NCBI GenBank assembly: GCA_039602395.1
Contig: JBCNJP010000023.1
Coordinates: 26,767,061-26,831,060 of the forward strand
Reading direction: 5' to 3'
DNA length: 64,000 nucleotides
Origin: Deinandra increscens subsp. villosa
Taxonomy: Eukaryota; Streptophyta; Magnoliopsida; Asterales; Asteraceae
This document shows positions 43,943 through 54,356 of this stretch, piece after piece. The first letter of the stretch is position 1. Each line of letters starts with the position of its first letter. The translations under genes and the position numbers were made by a program. The notes beneath the pieces are model-generated. The model searched no databases and was not told where the DNA came from. It saw only the letters and a list, made by a program, of their open reading frames with translations.

Positions 43943-44542
43943 CTGAGAAAGACAAGACACATGTATCAGACATATTCATCAAAGCTTAATTATGTTTGTC
44001 AACATCTTCTTGAAGTTCAATTGAATATTACGTTAAACTTTTTAAGTTCAGAAAATCTCAATTTAAACTTTCAAGCGAAAAATATTTGACTTTGAATCAC
44101 AAATTAACAAACATTATTGATTTTGTCTTAAAACACACAAGTTTAATGAGTTTTAACAAAAATTAAGAGTTTATGATTCTCATTTAAGGTTTAATGAGTG
44201 TTTGCGATCCATAAAACATGTTTACGATCCAATATCGGTGTTTATGATTGTCAAAATGGGTTCACGATTGGGTCGAAATCAGATAAGTCGTAAACATTTA
44301 AGCCCAATCGTAAACGCCATAAAACCCTTAGCCCGATCGTAAACGATATCGTAATCACGGATCGTAAACTCTTATCGTAATCATCGATCGTAAACGATAA
44401 TCGTAAACACGAATCGGAAACACCAACGGTCATCTTCATCACGATAATCATAAACACGCATATCCGCCATAGCCAGACCTGCAACAACTTCGTAAAACCC
44501 GTTAAACACCTCAATCATGAACAATGAATGTTTTATCTCTAC
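43943..44542 (-). other. Putative 600-nt leader intron of B accessory gene
   Basis: Donor CTTGAAAG|GTAGAG at 44542 and acceptor TTGTCTTTCTCAG ending at 43943, directly before the ATG. The upstream leader has no ATG. The intron contains the ATCGTAAAC array. Splicing is inferred from signals only. Confidence 0.5.
44200..44460 (-). repeat. GTTTACGATC / ATCGTAAAC motif array, element B
   Basis: About a dozen copies in 260 bp, mostly ATCGTAAAC in plus-strand reading, with inverted GTTTACGATCC and variants such as ATCGTAATC and GTTCACGATT. Some overlap as GATCGTAAACGATATCG. Confidence 0.85.
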
Positions 44543-44867
44543 CTTTCAAGTGTTTCAATCACGAAACCGACTTCTAAACACCCAAAATCGACTTGAAATG
44601 AGTCAAAACCGAAGATGATCTTGAATTAGGGTTCGAAACAGAGAAATCGGGAAAAGACAGCCTAAACTTTGAGAAAACAGTTGATTGAACGGTGGTTCTT
44701 GCTCGGAAAAGGATTCCGATGATGATGGTAGGCTCGGATTTTACAAAGGACGGCCTGAGATGGATGCGATGACTTTTCCGGCGAGGGTGCGACGGAGGGT
44801 TAGGGTTTGCTTAGGGCGGATCGGAAACACAGACAAGAAGAAATAAGGAATCGTAATCGGAAAAGGG

Positions 44868-44874
44868 TTTTATA
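44868..44874 (-). promoter_or_regulatory. TATA box of B accessory gene
   Basis: TATAAAA on the minus strand. It is followed by a pyrimidine-rich leader of about 300 nt with AAACCCTAACCC and no ATG, then a consensus splice donor. This is far from both LTRs, so it looks like an internal promoter. Confidence 0.5.
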
Positions 44875-46011
44875 CTCATTTTGAAAAAAAGAAAACAAAT
44901 TTCATTTTGACCCCCTCAAGTTTCAGAATTATTTTATAAACACCCCAAACTTAAAAAAAAGATGATAATTCTCATAAATCTTGGTAATTTTAAAACTTTG
45001 AGAATTCACAAAACTTCCCCTCAGACTCATACCCCGAGTATCTGACCATGATCATAAAAATTTAAAAAAATAAAAAATTTTAAACAGACAAAAGAAAACC
45101 CAAATTTAAATATTTACAAACTTACCGCAGAAATTGAATATTTACTTACATGGTGCTGGTAATTTTCATTGATAATATCTGACGAGTATTTGACTGAGGA
45201 ACCCTTTTCAGCTTCCGTTACTTGACGCTCTAGACAATTTCCAGGTGATTTGAACACATAAACTCACATCCAGTTAAGTGCTTAAATATGGTACAATTTT
45301 ACCGACATGTTTAACCGTCCCCACACCCAATTTTTCATAGCAAAACCTACCCGACCTCAGAGTTTATTGAGGATTCACAAACCCCCAACTTGAGGAACCA
45401 TGTAACACTGCTTTGACTACCACTTATTTCAATTTTCATGAATTATCGGTTGGTGATCAGGTCGGCCGCATAAGCACGCAGAGAAGACCAAGAGAATAAT
45501 TTTATTTTCTTTTCTTTTCTTTTTCCTTTTCTTTTTCACAATTTTCATTTTTTGAATTCTTTTTCTTTTTCTTTTTCTTTTTCTGTGGTGTTGTCGTTTA
45601 CAGTATAAGCATGGCGTGTGAGAGAGTGAATACTAGGTAAATACCACTCTCAACCCATTTTTTCCGGTACTCAGTTTTTTAAACCATGTAGACTAGGATG
45701 GGAAACTAAACATTTATAGAGTTTAGGAGTACTACACTTACATAGATGGTCATAGTTTTGGTTGAGCTTACCGACATATCATCTTTGAGCAGTCTTTCAC
45801 ATCAGCCTTACACGTGTCAGTCTCCGACCGTCTTTGAACATTTTTGCACGTCCTATCAAAAGACATCAAAAAAACTTTTTAGATCAACCAGCACCACTTC
45901 TTCCCCTGTTTTTGTGAGACTTTTGAAATAAGACTCAGTTTTTCAGTCATTTTTCATCTTTTTTTTAAAAATAAAGTAACAAAGACTTTGTACAAAAACA
46001 AAATGATCAGA
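44875..46011 (-). other. Conserved post-pol noncoding region of element B
   Basis: In minus-strand order it holds GACACGTGTAAGG and CGGTAAGCTC blocks (45745-45815) and an (AAAAAG)n-type purine run (45490-45585). Next come a hairpin at 45446-45490 with the CTCTGCGT...CGACCTGAT core, and AAGTAACGGAAGCTGAAAAG (45205-45230). These match the order in C and E. Confidence 0.7.
45446..45490 (-). ncRNA. Hairpin with CTCTGCGT...CGACCTGAT core (element B)
   Basis: Outer stem TTGGT/ACCAA, core CTTCTCTGCGTGC and CGGCCGACCTGAT. The loop is TTAT, not a GNRA type. It corresponds in position to the hairpins of C, D and E. Confidence 0.5.
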
Positions 46012-47885
46012 TCATTCCTCGAAGGCAATCATCTTTAGGCCTTCAACACATGATTCAAAATTTGGACGAGGAAGGGGTTTGGTAAAAATGTCCGAAACAT
46101 TCTGATCGGAGCTTACCTTTTGAAGCTGAATTAATTCCCGATCATAGCAATCACGAATAAAATGAACCTTTATGTCTATATGCTTGGTTTTAGAATGTTG
46201 GACGGGGTTTTTGACAATTTCCATAGCAGCAGCGTTATCACAAAAGATAGGAGTGTTAACGAATTCCATATCGTAATCTGTGAGCTGATTTTGGATCCAT
46301 ACTACCTGTGAGGTACCGGCAGATGCTACCACGTATTCAGCTTCGGCAGTTGATTTTGATACGGTATGCTGCTTTTTTCTTTGCCAAGAAATGAGCCTAT
46401 CTCCCAGGTACTGACATCCTCCAGTAGTAGATTTCCTGTCAAGGTCACTACTCCATAATCACTGTCAGTAAAAGCATATGATTGAAAATCAGTGTTCTTT
46501 GGGTACTAAAGACCAATCCTAGGCTTGCCCTTCAGATACCTAAAGATACGCTTAACAGCAGATAAATGTGAAAGTTTAGGATTAGCCTGATAGCGTGCAC
46601 ACACACAAACTGCATGCATGATGTCTGGCCTGCTGGCTGTCAAGTACATAAGTGATCCAATCATCGACCGATACTGGAATTCACTCACTGATTCCCCATT
46701 GAGATCATCTGACAAAAGTGGCCTAGATGCCATGGGAGTGGAAATGGGCTTGCAATCCTGCATCTTGAATTTCTCCAGAATCTCATTCACATACTTTGCC
46801 TGATGAATAAGAATTCCCGATTCATCCTGTTTTACTTGTAATGCAAGAAAGAAACTCATCTCCCCATGGTCACTCATTTCAAACTTCTTCCTCATAATCT
46901 CTTCAAATTCAGTGCACAATTCCTCGTTTGTTGACCCGTAGATAATGTCATCTACATAAACTTGCACCATGATTATGTCCTCCTTCACCCTTTTCCTAAA
47001 CAACGTTTGATCAACCACTCCTCTTGTGTATCCATTCTCCACCAAGTGATTGGACAGAGTTTCATACCAGGTGCGCGGAGCTTGATGCAAACCATACAAG
47101 GCTTTATCCAGCAGATAAACATGGTCTGGATTTTCCACATCTATGAACCCTGGTGGTTGAGTTACATAAACCTCTTCATTCATCTCTGCATAAAGGAAGG
47201 CAGTCTTCACATCCATCTGATGTACCGTAAAATTGAGATACGTTGCCACAGCAAGAAAGATCCGAATAGCTTCCAATCTAGCCACCGGAGCGTATACCTC
47301 ATCATAGTCAATCCCATGAACTTGCCTGTGCCCTAGTACTATCAATCTCGCCTTGTTTCTGACAATTATTCCGGTGTCATCCTTTTTGTTCTTATATAAC
47401 CACCTCGTAGGAATAACCTTCTTGTCTTCTGGCCTCTTCACAAGTCGCCACATCCCAGCTTTGAGAACTGATTCAATTCATTGTGCATGGCCTCCATCCA
47501 ATTTGGATCTTTGAGAGCAACCATCACATTAGGAGGCTCAATCTGGGAAATGAAACAGGAAAACATGCAGAAGTTAATGTTTCCCGTGTGGTTTCTAGTG
47601 GTGACTCCTGCTGTCACTGGCCCAACCACGTTACTGAGTGGATGATCTCTGTTTATTCTACTCTCTTGGACATCAGGCACTGAAGCAGTAACAGGCAGGT
47701 TAGTATTAATAATATTATCAGACATACCTGGGCCTTGAGAATCCACTGGAGCATCGTGTGTTCCTTAACATTCTGGAACATTTGCATTATAATTTCGTGA
47801 AGTCTCTGCCGATGCTCTTTCCACATGTGGCCTCACTTCAGAACTAGGAGCAATGATATCTTCTTCTTCTCCCAGATTGTTGAAA
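46012..47885 (-). pseudogene. pol: Element B pol 3' half: linker, reverse transcriptase, RNase H
   Basis: After the H insertion the frame resumes with VFNNLGEEEDI. RT spans 47746-46506: a frameshift near 47450 separates NELNQFSKL from MWRLVKRPEDKKVIPT, and the catalytic YVDDIIYG is near 46940-46958. A stop after GKPRIGL (46506) and several further breaks lead into RNase H. The last RNase H segment (46332-46012) shows IFCDNAAAMEI, NPVQHSKTKHIDI and VSDIFTKPLP. The sequence is close to C pol but clearly separate. Confidence 0.9.
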
Positions 47886-48015
47886 ACATTTGTGACAACC
47901 CTAAAACTTTTTGCTTTCTTTCCCCAGCGACGATAGCAACGACGACAGCTGATGCTGCGAACACTACGACACAAGAATAATTTTCGGGACGAAAATTCCA
48001 ATTTCAGGGGAATGA

Positions 48016-50572
48016 TGTGACACCCGAGAATTTCAAGGTTAACTTCCGTTAGACAAGTCCGTTAGTTACGATTATAAGTGTTAACTTAAGTAACTAATGC
48101 TTAACTAGGCCGAATACGTCCACGACCTTTGGTTGATCACCGAACCCGTCCATGTGTGTTATGTGTTCATCATTGATTGTCTTAATGTGCAATGTGATTT
48201 AAATACATGACTTATTATTGTGAATAGCATGATTAATTGTAAATACTTGATTATGTGAAAATTGCCTAAATTTGGTAGTCAGCGAAACTACCGAACGAAA
48301 CTATAGATTCGCCCGGTAGCTGGCTAGACTGATCAATGTACCCGAGATTAGAGCCAGTTTCGCCAGCCAGCGAAACTGCCAGCGAAACTAGCCTCTGATA
48401 TAAATAAACTTGATAAACCCTAAGTAGCCTCATTTGCCTCATTTCACAATCAACACACACACACACTTCTCTGGAACCTGGTCAGCCGAGAATACCATCA
48501 AGAGACCAAGATCTTAGCCTCTAGACCATCATCTCATCTCCTTCATCGATTCTAGAATCATCCGTGAGTCCCAAAAACTATGTTTTAAGCTTTTCTATAT
48601 GTTTTCTTCTTAAAGCATGCTCAAATCTTCATGTAACTGCTTGATCTCTTAATATGTTGCTTTAGGATGATAGATCTACCATAAAGTCAGAAACTTTACG
48701 TGTAAAAACATACCATGATGATGATTTATGCTAGATTAGGTCATTTTAGGTTAAAATGTGCTTTTGGGTGATTTGATGACTAAATGCATGTTAAACGTGT
48801 TAAAGTTGCTTGATTTATGTTAGTAAATGCCTATGGATGCTAGATAATGAATTGCATGTATGATCAGAAGCTGTTAGGTTGATTTTTAGGCAAATCCGTA
48901 TGTTTTTCGCGACCAGCGAAACTGTGTGTTCTCTGGGCGAAACTAAGTAGCGAAATTATATCTCCTTCCAGCGACACTGACCAGCGAAACTATAGTGTCG
49001 CCGGGTAACCTGACCAGACCAGCTCGAGCGAAACTATCGAGCGAAATACCTGAACGAAAGTTCAAACCAGTTTCTCTGCGAAACTAGGCTAGCGAAACTG
49101 CGTCAGCAGTTTCGGGCGAAACTAGCCTAGCGAAACTGTGTCACCGGGCATTGCCTAGCGAAAGTGCTGCCCGTGCACCTAGCGAAACTGCCTAGCGAAA
49201 CTATGCTAGCGAAACTAAGACCTGACCTAAAAACCAAACTTGTGAAATTTGCTTAAGTGTTATGCCATGACTTGCATGATTTCGCCATGATGAAATATGT
49301 TTGATATCTGATTCATATGAACCCTTGTTTATGATCAACCATTGGTGTCGTGTGTCGGTATGTCGAGTCATAGTTGCAACGTGCTATGTTATGGGCCATA
49401 GTGACGTTAAGTAAAGATTAGACACAAAACTAATACTTAAGACCTAAACGTGTTCTAGGTCCTCGTTAAACAACATACTTGGATACTTAGCAAGTGTAGC
49501 AGTGCAACCCAAGGTGAGTGTCACTAACCCGCTTACCGTGAGTCCGTTTGGGCCACACTGAATAACTTAACGAAAAACAATGCTGATTAAACTCGAGAGT
49601 GCTAGGCACCTCACTGATAAACTTGAGAACTCGGGATGCTCGGCACCCACTTGATGAGTTGAAGTGTTAAACACTTGTGAACTGTGAACAAACTATTTTT
49701 GAAACAAAACTGAAAACGTTTTAATATGGCTAGTGTAGGTTAAAGTCTAAACCATATGATATCACATGTTTTCTAAGGATGCCTTATAACTTAAAAGTCC
49801 TCAACTTAAATTGTGCCATTAATTTGTGAAAGCGAGGGGATGTTGGGTAGATCTACTGGAGTTTGACAAACTCCGCCCCGTGGCACGGGGAGTGCACGGA
49901 GGAACAATATCAGCCTATTTGACCGTGGTCCCGGGGAGGACACGGGGGAGGCAAAAACCGCGATGACTAGGTCCGCACCGTACGGGATGGCTCGGCCCCC
50001 ACAAAATAAGTCAGCTTTGGTACAAACTTCCTTAGAGCATGGAACAACGGATTAGCTACCCGCGATATCGGTTGAGTCCTTTAACTTTACGGAACTAGTA
50101 CATACCCGATGACGTGGTCACGGACAAACTATTTGTAAACTGAGAATTAAATACGAGCATTGCTTTTCACAAATGAATATTTTGTAAGTACATTTTGATA
50201 CGAACTATGATTATGAGACCGGGCCAATGCATGACAAGCCCACGGTGAACTCACCAACCGTTAGGTTGACACTTGCGTGGTTTAAACTTTTGCAGATCGC
50301 TAAGGAGTATCCGCTGGAGGTTGGCATGGCACTTGAAGACCTTTTGTTTTGCTTAAACTAAACTTGGGAATTTTAAAACAATGTTTGTGTAAGGCACGTG
50401 GTTAGTGCTAAGATAATATTTTTCCGCTGCGTTGTAATTGAGACTTTATTTATGACTTATGGTTGGACTGACCCTGATTTGTTTAGTATTTGTAACTATG
50501 GTTGTGGGTCCTGGTCTAGTCGTGCCCCTTAACGGTATAAACTCCGTTAGTGGAAATTTTGGGGGTGCGACA
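48016..50572 (+). repeat. LTR of element H (2,557 bp)
   Basis: TGTGACACCCGAG...GGGGGTGCGACA; the same family as the solo LTR at 22326-25033. TATAAATA at 48399-48406 sets the sense strand and is followed by CACACACACACACTTC, as in the other copy. AGCGAAACT arrays lie on both sides of the TATA box. Confidence 0.88.
48280..49225 (+). repeat. AGCGAAACT motif arrays in LTR H
   Basis: One cluster lies upstream of the TATA box (about 48280-48390, six copies) and a larger one downstream (about 48908-49220, nearly twenty copies). They include inverted AGTTTCGC copies, and AGCGACACT variants also seen in H'. Confidence 0.85.
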
Positions 50573-50577
50573 ACATT

Positions 50578-51925
50578 GGAGAAGTTGAAACCTTCAAACA
50601 GTGATCCATAGTCAAAGACCCAATCTGGTCCAGTACCCGCATCGGTTGGATTATCCTCCATCCAATCCACATCAAAGGTCTCGATAATCAATTTGGTGGT
50701 TTTGTTGTAACGCGATAAGGACAAAATAGCACTCATCAGCTTTGGCTTCGAATTTCCCTACATCGGACTGAATTAGCACCGTGCATGGACACCCGAAGGT
50801 CTTGAAGTACCCCACCCTCGGCTTTTCTCCATAAACAATCTGATATGGAGTCTTCTCATGTCGCTTGTTTAGAAGTACTCTATTTTGCACATAACAAGCT
50901 ATATTCACCGCTTCAGCCCAAAAGAAGATTGGTAGTTTAGCTTCACACATCATTGTTTTTGCTGCTTCAATGAGTGTCCTATTCCTTCTTTCTGCAACTC
51001 CATTCTGTTGTGGTGTGTAGGGAGCACTGAACTGCCTTTCAATACCCTTCTCACCACAGAACATGTTTAACTCTGCATTCTTGAATTCTGTTCCATTGTC
51101 AGTTCTTATACCCTTCACTCTCTTGTTCAGCTGGTTTTCTAAAAGTGTGACGAACTGTTTTACAAGGGCCGGAGTTTCGTACTTGTTTGATAAAAAGAAG
51201 ACCCAAGTAAATTGTGAGTAGTCATCCACTATTACGAGACAATAAGAAAACTTGCTGATGCTTTGTACCTGCATGGGACCAAAAAGATCCATATGTAAGA
51301 GCTGAAGAACAGATAAGACATAATTTACCACCTTTGGACGGTGTGGCAACTTGTGCTGCTTCCCCTTAGCACAAGCCACACATTTCTCCACAGACGAGAA
51401 ATCTTTGATTGGTAAATTTCTAACGTGCTCTCCTTTAGCCAGCTTAGACAGATTCTTCATATTGGCATGCCCCAGGCGACGATGCCATTATAACGCTAGA
51501 TTCTCATTCTGCTTCGAGATAAGACAGGCTTCTTCAGTAGTTGGAGGTTTGCCCAAATTCAACTGATACGAATTTCCTCTTCTTGGAGTACGCATCAGGA
51601 TGCACTCCTCTGGAATTTTGACACCTGGCTTGAGGATTATGCATTCCTTCTTGTTGAACAGGACTGAAAATTCTCTATCACACATTTGCGACACACTGAG
51701 CAAGCTGTGAGATAGTTCCTCCACATAGTGCACGTTAGAAAAAGTCAAGCTTCCACTCTTCACAACCCCTTTCTTACTGATTCTTCCACCTACCCCACCT
51801 GCAAAAGATACTCCTCCGCCATTGAAGTCTTGTACCTCTTCCAAAAGGGATAAGTCTCCGGTCATGTGTCGGGAGCAACCGCTATCAACATACCAGAGAT
51901 TGTCGATAGTTCTACTTGGCTGTCC
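50578..51925 (-). pseudogene. pol: Element B pol 5' half: protease and integrase
   Basis: Begins at the gag-pol junction with LWYVDSGCSRHMTGD (protease, DSG active site). TAA at 51490-51488 interrupts just before WHRRLGHANM, probably a Gln codon changed by C-to-T. Integrase follows with HHCC residues (HRRLGHAN ... CVACAKGKQHK), IRTDNGTEF and QQNGVAERRNRTLIEAA. After ADECYFV a small deletion shifts the frame; the sequence continues as TFDVDWMEDNPTDAG until the H insertion at 50577. Confidence 0.9.
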
Positions 51926-51941
51926 CTACAAATATTAGAAA

Positions 51942-53075
51942 TCAGTGAGATTCAGGTACCCAGGCCATAACAGATCTGGGCACTCCTTTGGAGTCAGTGT
52001 AATTAACCATTTGAAGAACCATTTCTGGTTTTGGTTCAGATACATTCACATTTTGAATGTTGACTTTTGGTCTCCAATTAGGTTGCTTTTGAGATTTAGA
52101 ACTGCTAGCAGAGTTCTTTGATGGTGACGGTTTCTTTGATGGAGATGTGACCTTTTTACCTTTTGACCTAACAATAGGTGCCCACTCAAGTTTCAATTTA
52201 GTATAAACCATTTGTTTTGCTTGAGTGACATCTTTTGGTTTTTCAATAACTGCTTTTCCCTTAGGTTTAGCAGCATGGTTGACTTTAGGCACTTGTTTCT
52301 CAAAAGGTTTTGTTTTCATTTTGTCTTTTCTTTGATAAACTCCCTTAGATTTGTAAGATGAGTTTGGAGGTCTAGTCACATTCCACTTTTCTTCAACATG
52401 CTTTGTCATCGGAGCTTTTGTGTTCAAAACCTTAGACTGTTCAGTCTTCATTGGTTCTAAACTCTGCTTCCCCTTAGACAAAGCTTGTTGTTTTTGGTTT
52501 TTGTTTTCTCCTGCCATCATTTTCTGCAACATACTGGTCCGTGGGTTTTGCGGACAGTATGGTTGATAAGGTCTATTTAAGCAATTTACAGCAAAATGTC
52601 CTGGCTTTCCACATTGAAAACAATTCATAGGTCTGGGCCCATTAACATGACTACACAAATATGAACGTCTTGGGTATGATGACTTCCACTCTGGCTTATC
52701 ATCCCATTTGTGTATAACATGTTTTGTATCCTTTTCAGGTTGTGTGATTAAACAAAATTGTTCTGATTTAGACTTGTTTGTTCTATTAAAAGCCGACACA
52801 ACCTGAGGATAAGCCACAAAGTCTTTGGGTTTAGTCTCACGTCCTACTTTAGTGTTAGGCACACGAACTTTAAAACCATGAATTTCATTACTAGAATTTG
52901 AAACATGTTTTAAGGACTTGGACACAACTAATTGCATAGACCTAGACTCATTCAATTCAGACACTGATGCCAGTACATCATCTTTAGGTAAATCAGAAAC
53001 TACACTACTCGACACATGACATTGTTTAACTCTCAAACATTATGCATCCTTCCTAGATACATCTTCAATACCTAC
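51942..53075 (-). pseudogene. gag: Element B gag C-terminal part
   Basis: An open frame from the edge of element C to TGA at 51944-51942. It contains an intact zinc knuckle, CFQCGKPGHFAVNC, followed by RPYQPYCPQ, and long Lys/Pro-rich basic stretches. A stop (TAA) lies just upstream of 53036. It ends RSVMAWVPESH at the conserved gag-pol junction. The N-terminal Gag domain should lie past the far end of element C. Confidence 0.85.
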
Positions 53076-53539
53076 TGTAGAGACCTGAAAATTGAGGCTT
53101 TTGCATTAGATGGATTTGGGTTTGTTTAGTGTCTTTGGGCTAGCTTGTAAATGTAATTGGGCTAACTTGGGTAGGCTAATGTGGGGTTTAGGTCCGATTT
53201 TGTTAGTGTGGGCCTAGGGGTTTCGAAAATCCCTAATGAGATTGACTTGTTTACCAAGTCAATCTCAACTATATATAGGACTTCTTTATGTTTAGAAAAG
53301 GTTGCTAGTCTTTTGTGGTGTTAAGGTGATCATCAAAATTCTCCCAAAAGAGAATTTCAATCCAAGGTGTAGCAAGCAAGTGTTTAATCTAAGTTTGTTC
53401 TTCAATCGGTTGGTTACTTCTTGTGCTTATACTTTTCGATTATCATCTTTCATTGTTTGTCTTGAATCAACTAGTTAAACCGGATTCCGCACGGTTTCAC
53501 TAGTCCAGATATCGCGTGAGGGTTAGTTTGATCCTTACA
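53076..53539 (+). repeat. 5' LTR of element C (464 bp)
   Basis: TGTAGAGACC...GATCCTTACA. TATATATA at 53270-53277. The U5 end is close to that of E. One CTTTTCGATT copy of the family motif lies near 53436. Confidence 0.9.
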
Positions 53540-53541
53540 AT

Positions 53542-53553
53542 TGGTATCAGAGC
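53542..53553 (+). other. Primer binding site of element C
   Basis: TGGTATCAGAGC, perfect initiator-Met tRNA complement, two bases after the LTR. Confidence 0.93.
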
Positions 53554-53710
53554 TGAGAAACGCAAGTTTCGAGGCTCTCGCGATATCAGATTCAAGGCTT
53601 TGAGTACTAACGATTTGAGTTTTCTGGTGATTTTCAGCTGGTAGCACATTCGGAGGTGTGTTTGTGCAGGTTATAACTCAAGACAAAGCATTCGTAAAGC
53701 TGTGATTGTG

Positions 53711-54325
53711 TTTTTAACACTTTTCGATCCTGCTTGGCACTTTTCGATCAGCTCTCTGATCGAAAAATCATGTTCTGCCGACTCTGTCCGATCGAGAAAG
53801 CCCCCTTTGTGGCTTTTCGATCCGTTGCTCTCAGTCGAAAAGTCCCCTTTTTTTTGGAACGGCATCGATCAGGCGACTTTGGTCTCACGTGTAAACCTAC
53901 CCTTGCGGGGCTATGTCCAAGGTCGATTACTCGGACCTCCGTGAGAACCAAGACACCCCCTCCTGAAACTTTCTCCTGGCAGAAAAGTCCCCTAAGTGAC
54001 TTTTCGACCAGCTTTCCCAATCGAGAAGTCCCCTTTTGTGACTTCTCGATCAGTTACATCAATCGAAAAGTCCCTCTGAGACTTTTCGATCCGCCCCTCT
54101 CAATCGAGAAGTCCCCCTGAGACTTCTCGATCAGCCTCCTTGATCGAAAAGTCCCCTGTGGCTTTTCGATCCACTGTGCGCCTTGATCGAAAAGTCCCCT
54201 TCGAGACTTTTCGATCCGGCCTTCACTTTTCGATCGTATCAGACTTTTCGACTCTCATCATTTCCGATCGAAAAGTACATTTTGATCAGCTCTCTCCGAC
54301 CGAGAAACACTTTTCGATCAAGCCA
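53711..54325 (+). repeat. CTTTTCGATC / GATCGAAAAG hairpin array in leader of element C
   Basis: More than 20 copies. At least seven are inverted pairs forming hairpins such as GATCGAAAAGTC...GACTTTTCGATC with 6-10 nt loops. The first, at about 53741-53766, has an 11-bp stem and 4-nt loop. Arms within a hairpin share the same variant (GAAAAG with CTTTTC, GAGAAG with CTTCTC). Confidence 0.88.
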
Positions 54326-54356
54326 GTTCGACAGTAAACCATTTTTTTCTGAAGCT

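Larger units (their letters stand above)
47891..50572 (+). mobile_element. Element H: internally deleted Ty3/gypsy-like insertion in B pol
   Basis: The insertion is bounded by the perfect duplication ACATT (47886-47890 and 50573-50577). It interrupts B pol between FNFSNV and VFNNLG. The first ~125 bp contain TTTTCGGGACGAAAATTCC and AGGGGAATGA, the typical end of a Ty3-type pol plus polypurine tract. The 3' LTR follows. The left terminus TGTGACAACCCTAAAA differs from the start of the 3' LTR (TGTGACACCCGAG), so most of the 5' LTR and the internal region are gone. Confidence 0.85.
40964..53075 (-). mobile_element. Element B: Sirevirus-like copia with accessory gene, split by H, cut by C
   Basis: On the minus strand the order from high to low coordinates is gag C-terminus, protease-integrase, [H insertion], RT-RNase H, noncoding region, accessory gene, polypurine tract and 3' LTR. 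The upstream end is interrupted by element C at 53076, so the rest of gag and the 5' LTR should lie beyond the window. Without H the visible part is about 9.4 kb. Confidence 0.88.

Noticed and set aside
44720..44745. GGTAGGCTCGG in B on the plus strand as another copy of the conserved post-pol block
   Set aside because: It is on the strand opposite to element B and its neighbours do not match; the real B counterpart is at 45745-45815.
54183..54356. N-terminal extension of C Gag upstream of ATG 54357
   Set aside because: The frame is open only because the hairpin array lacks stops in this frame; the conserved Gag sequence begins at MAFDMSNLSS.
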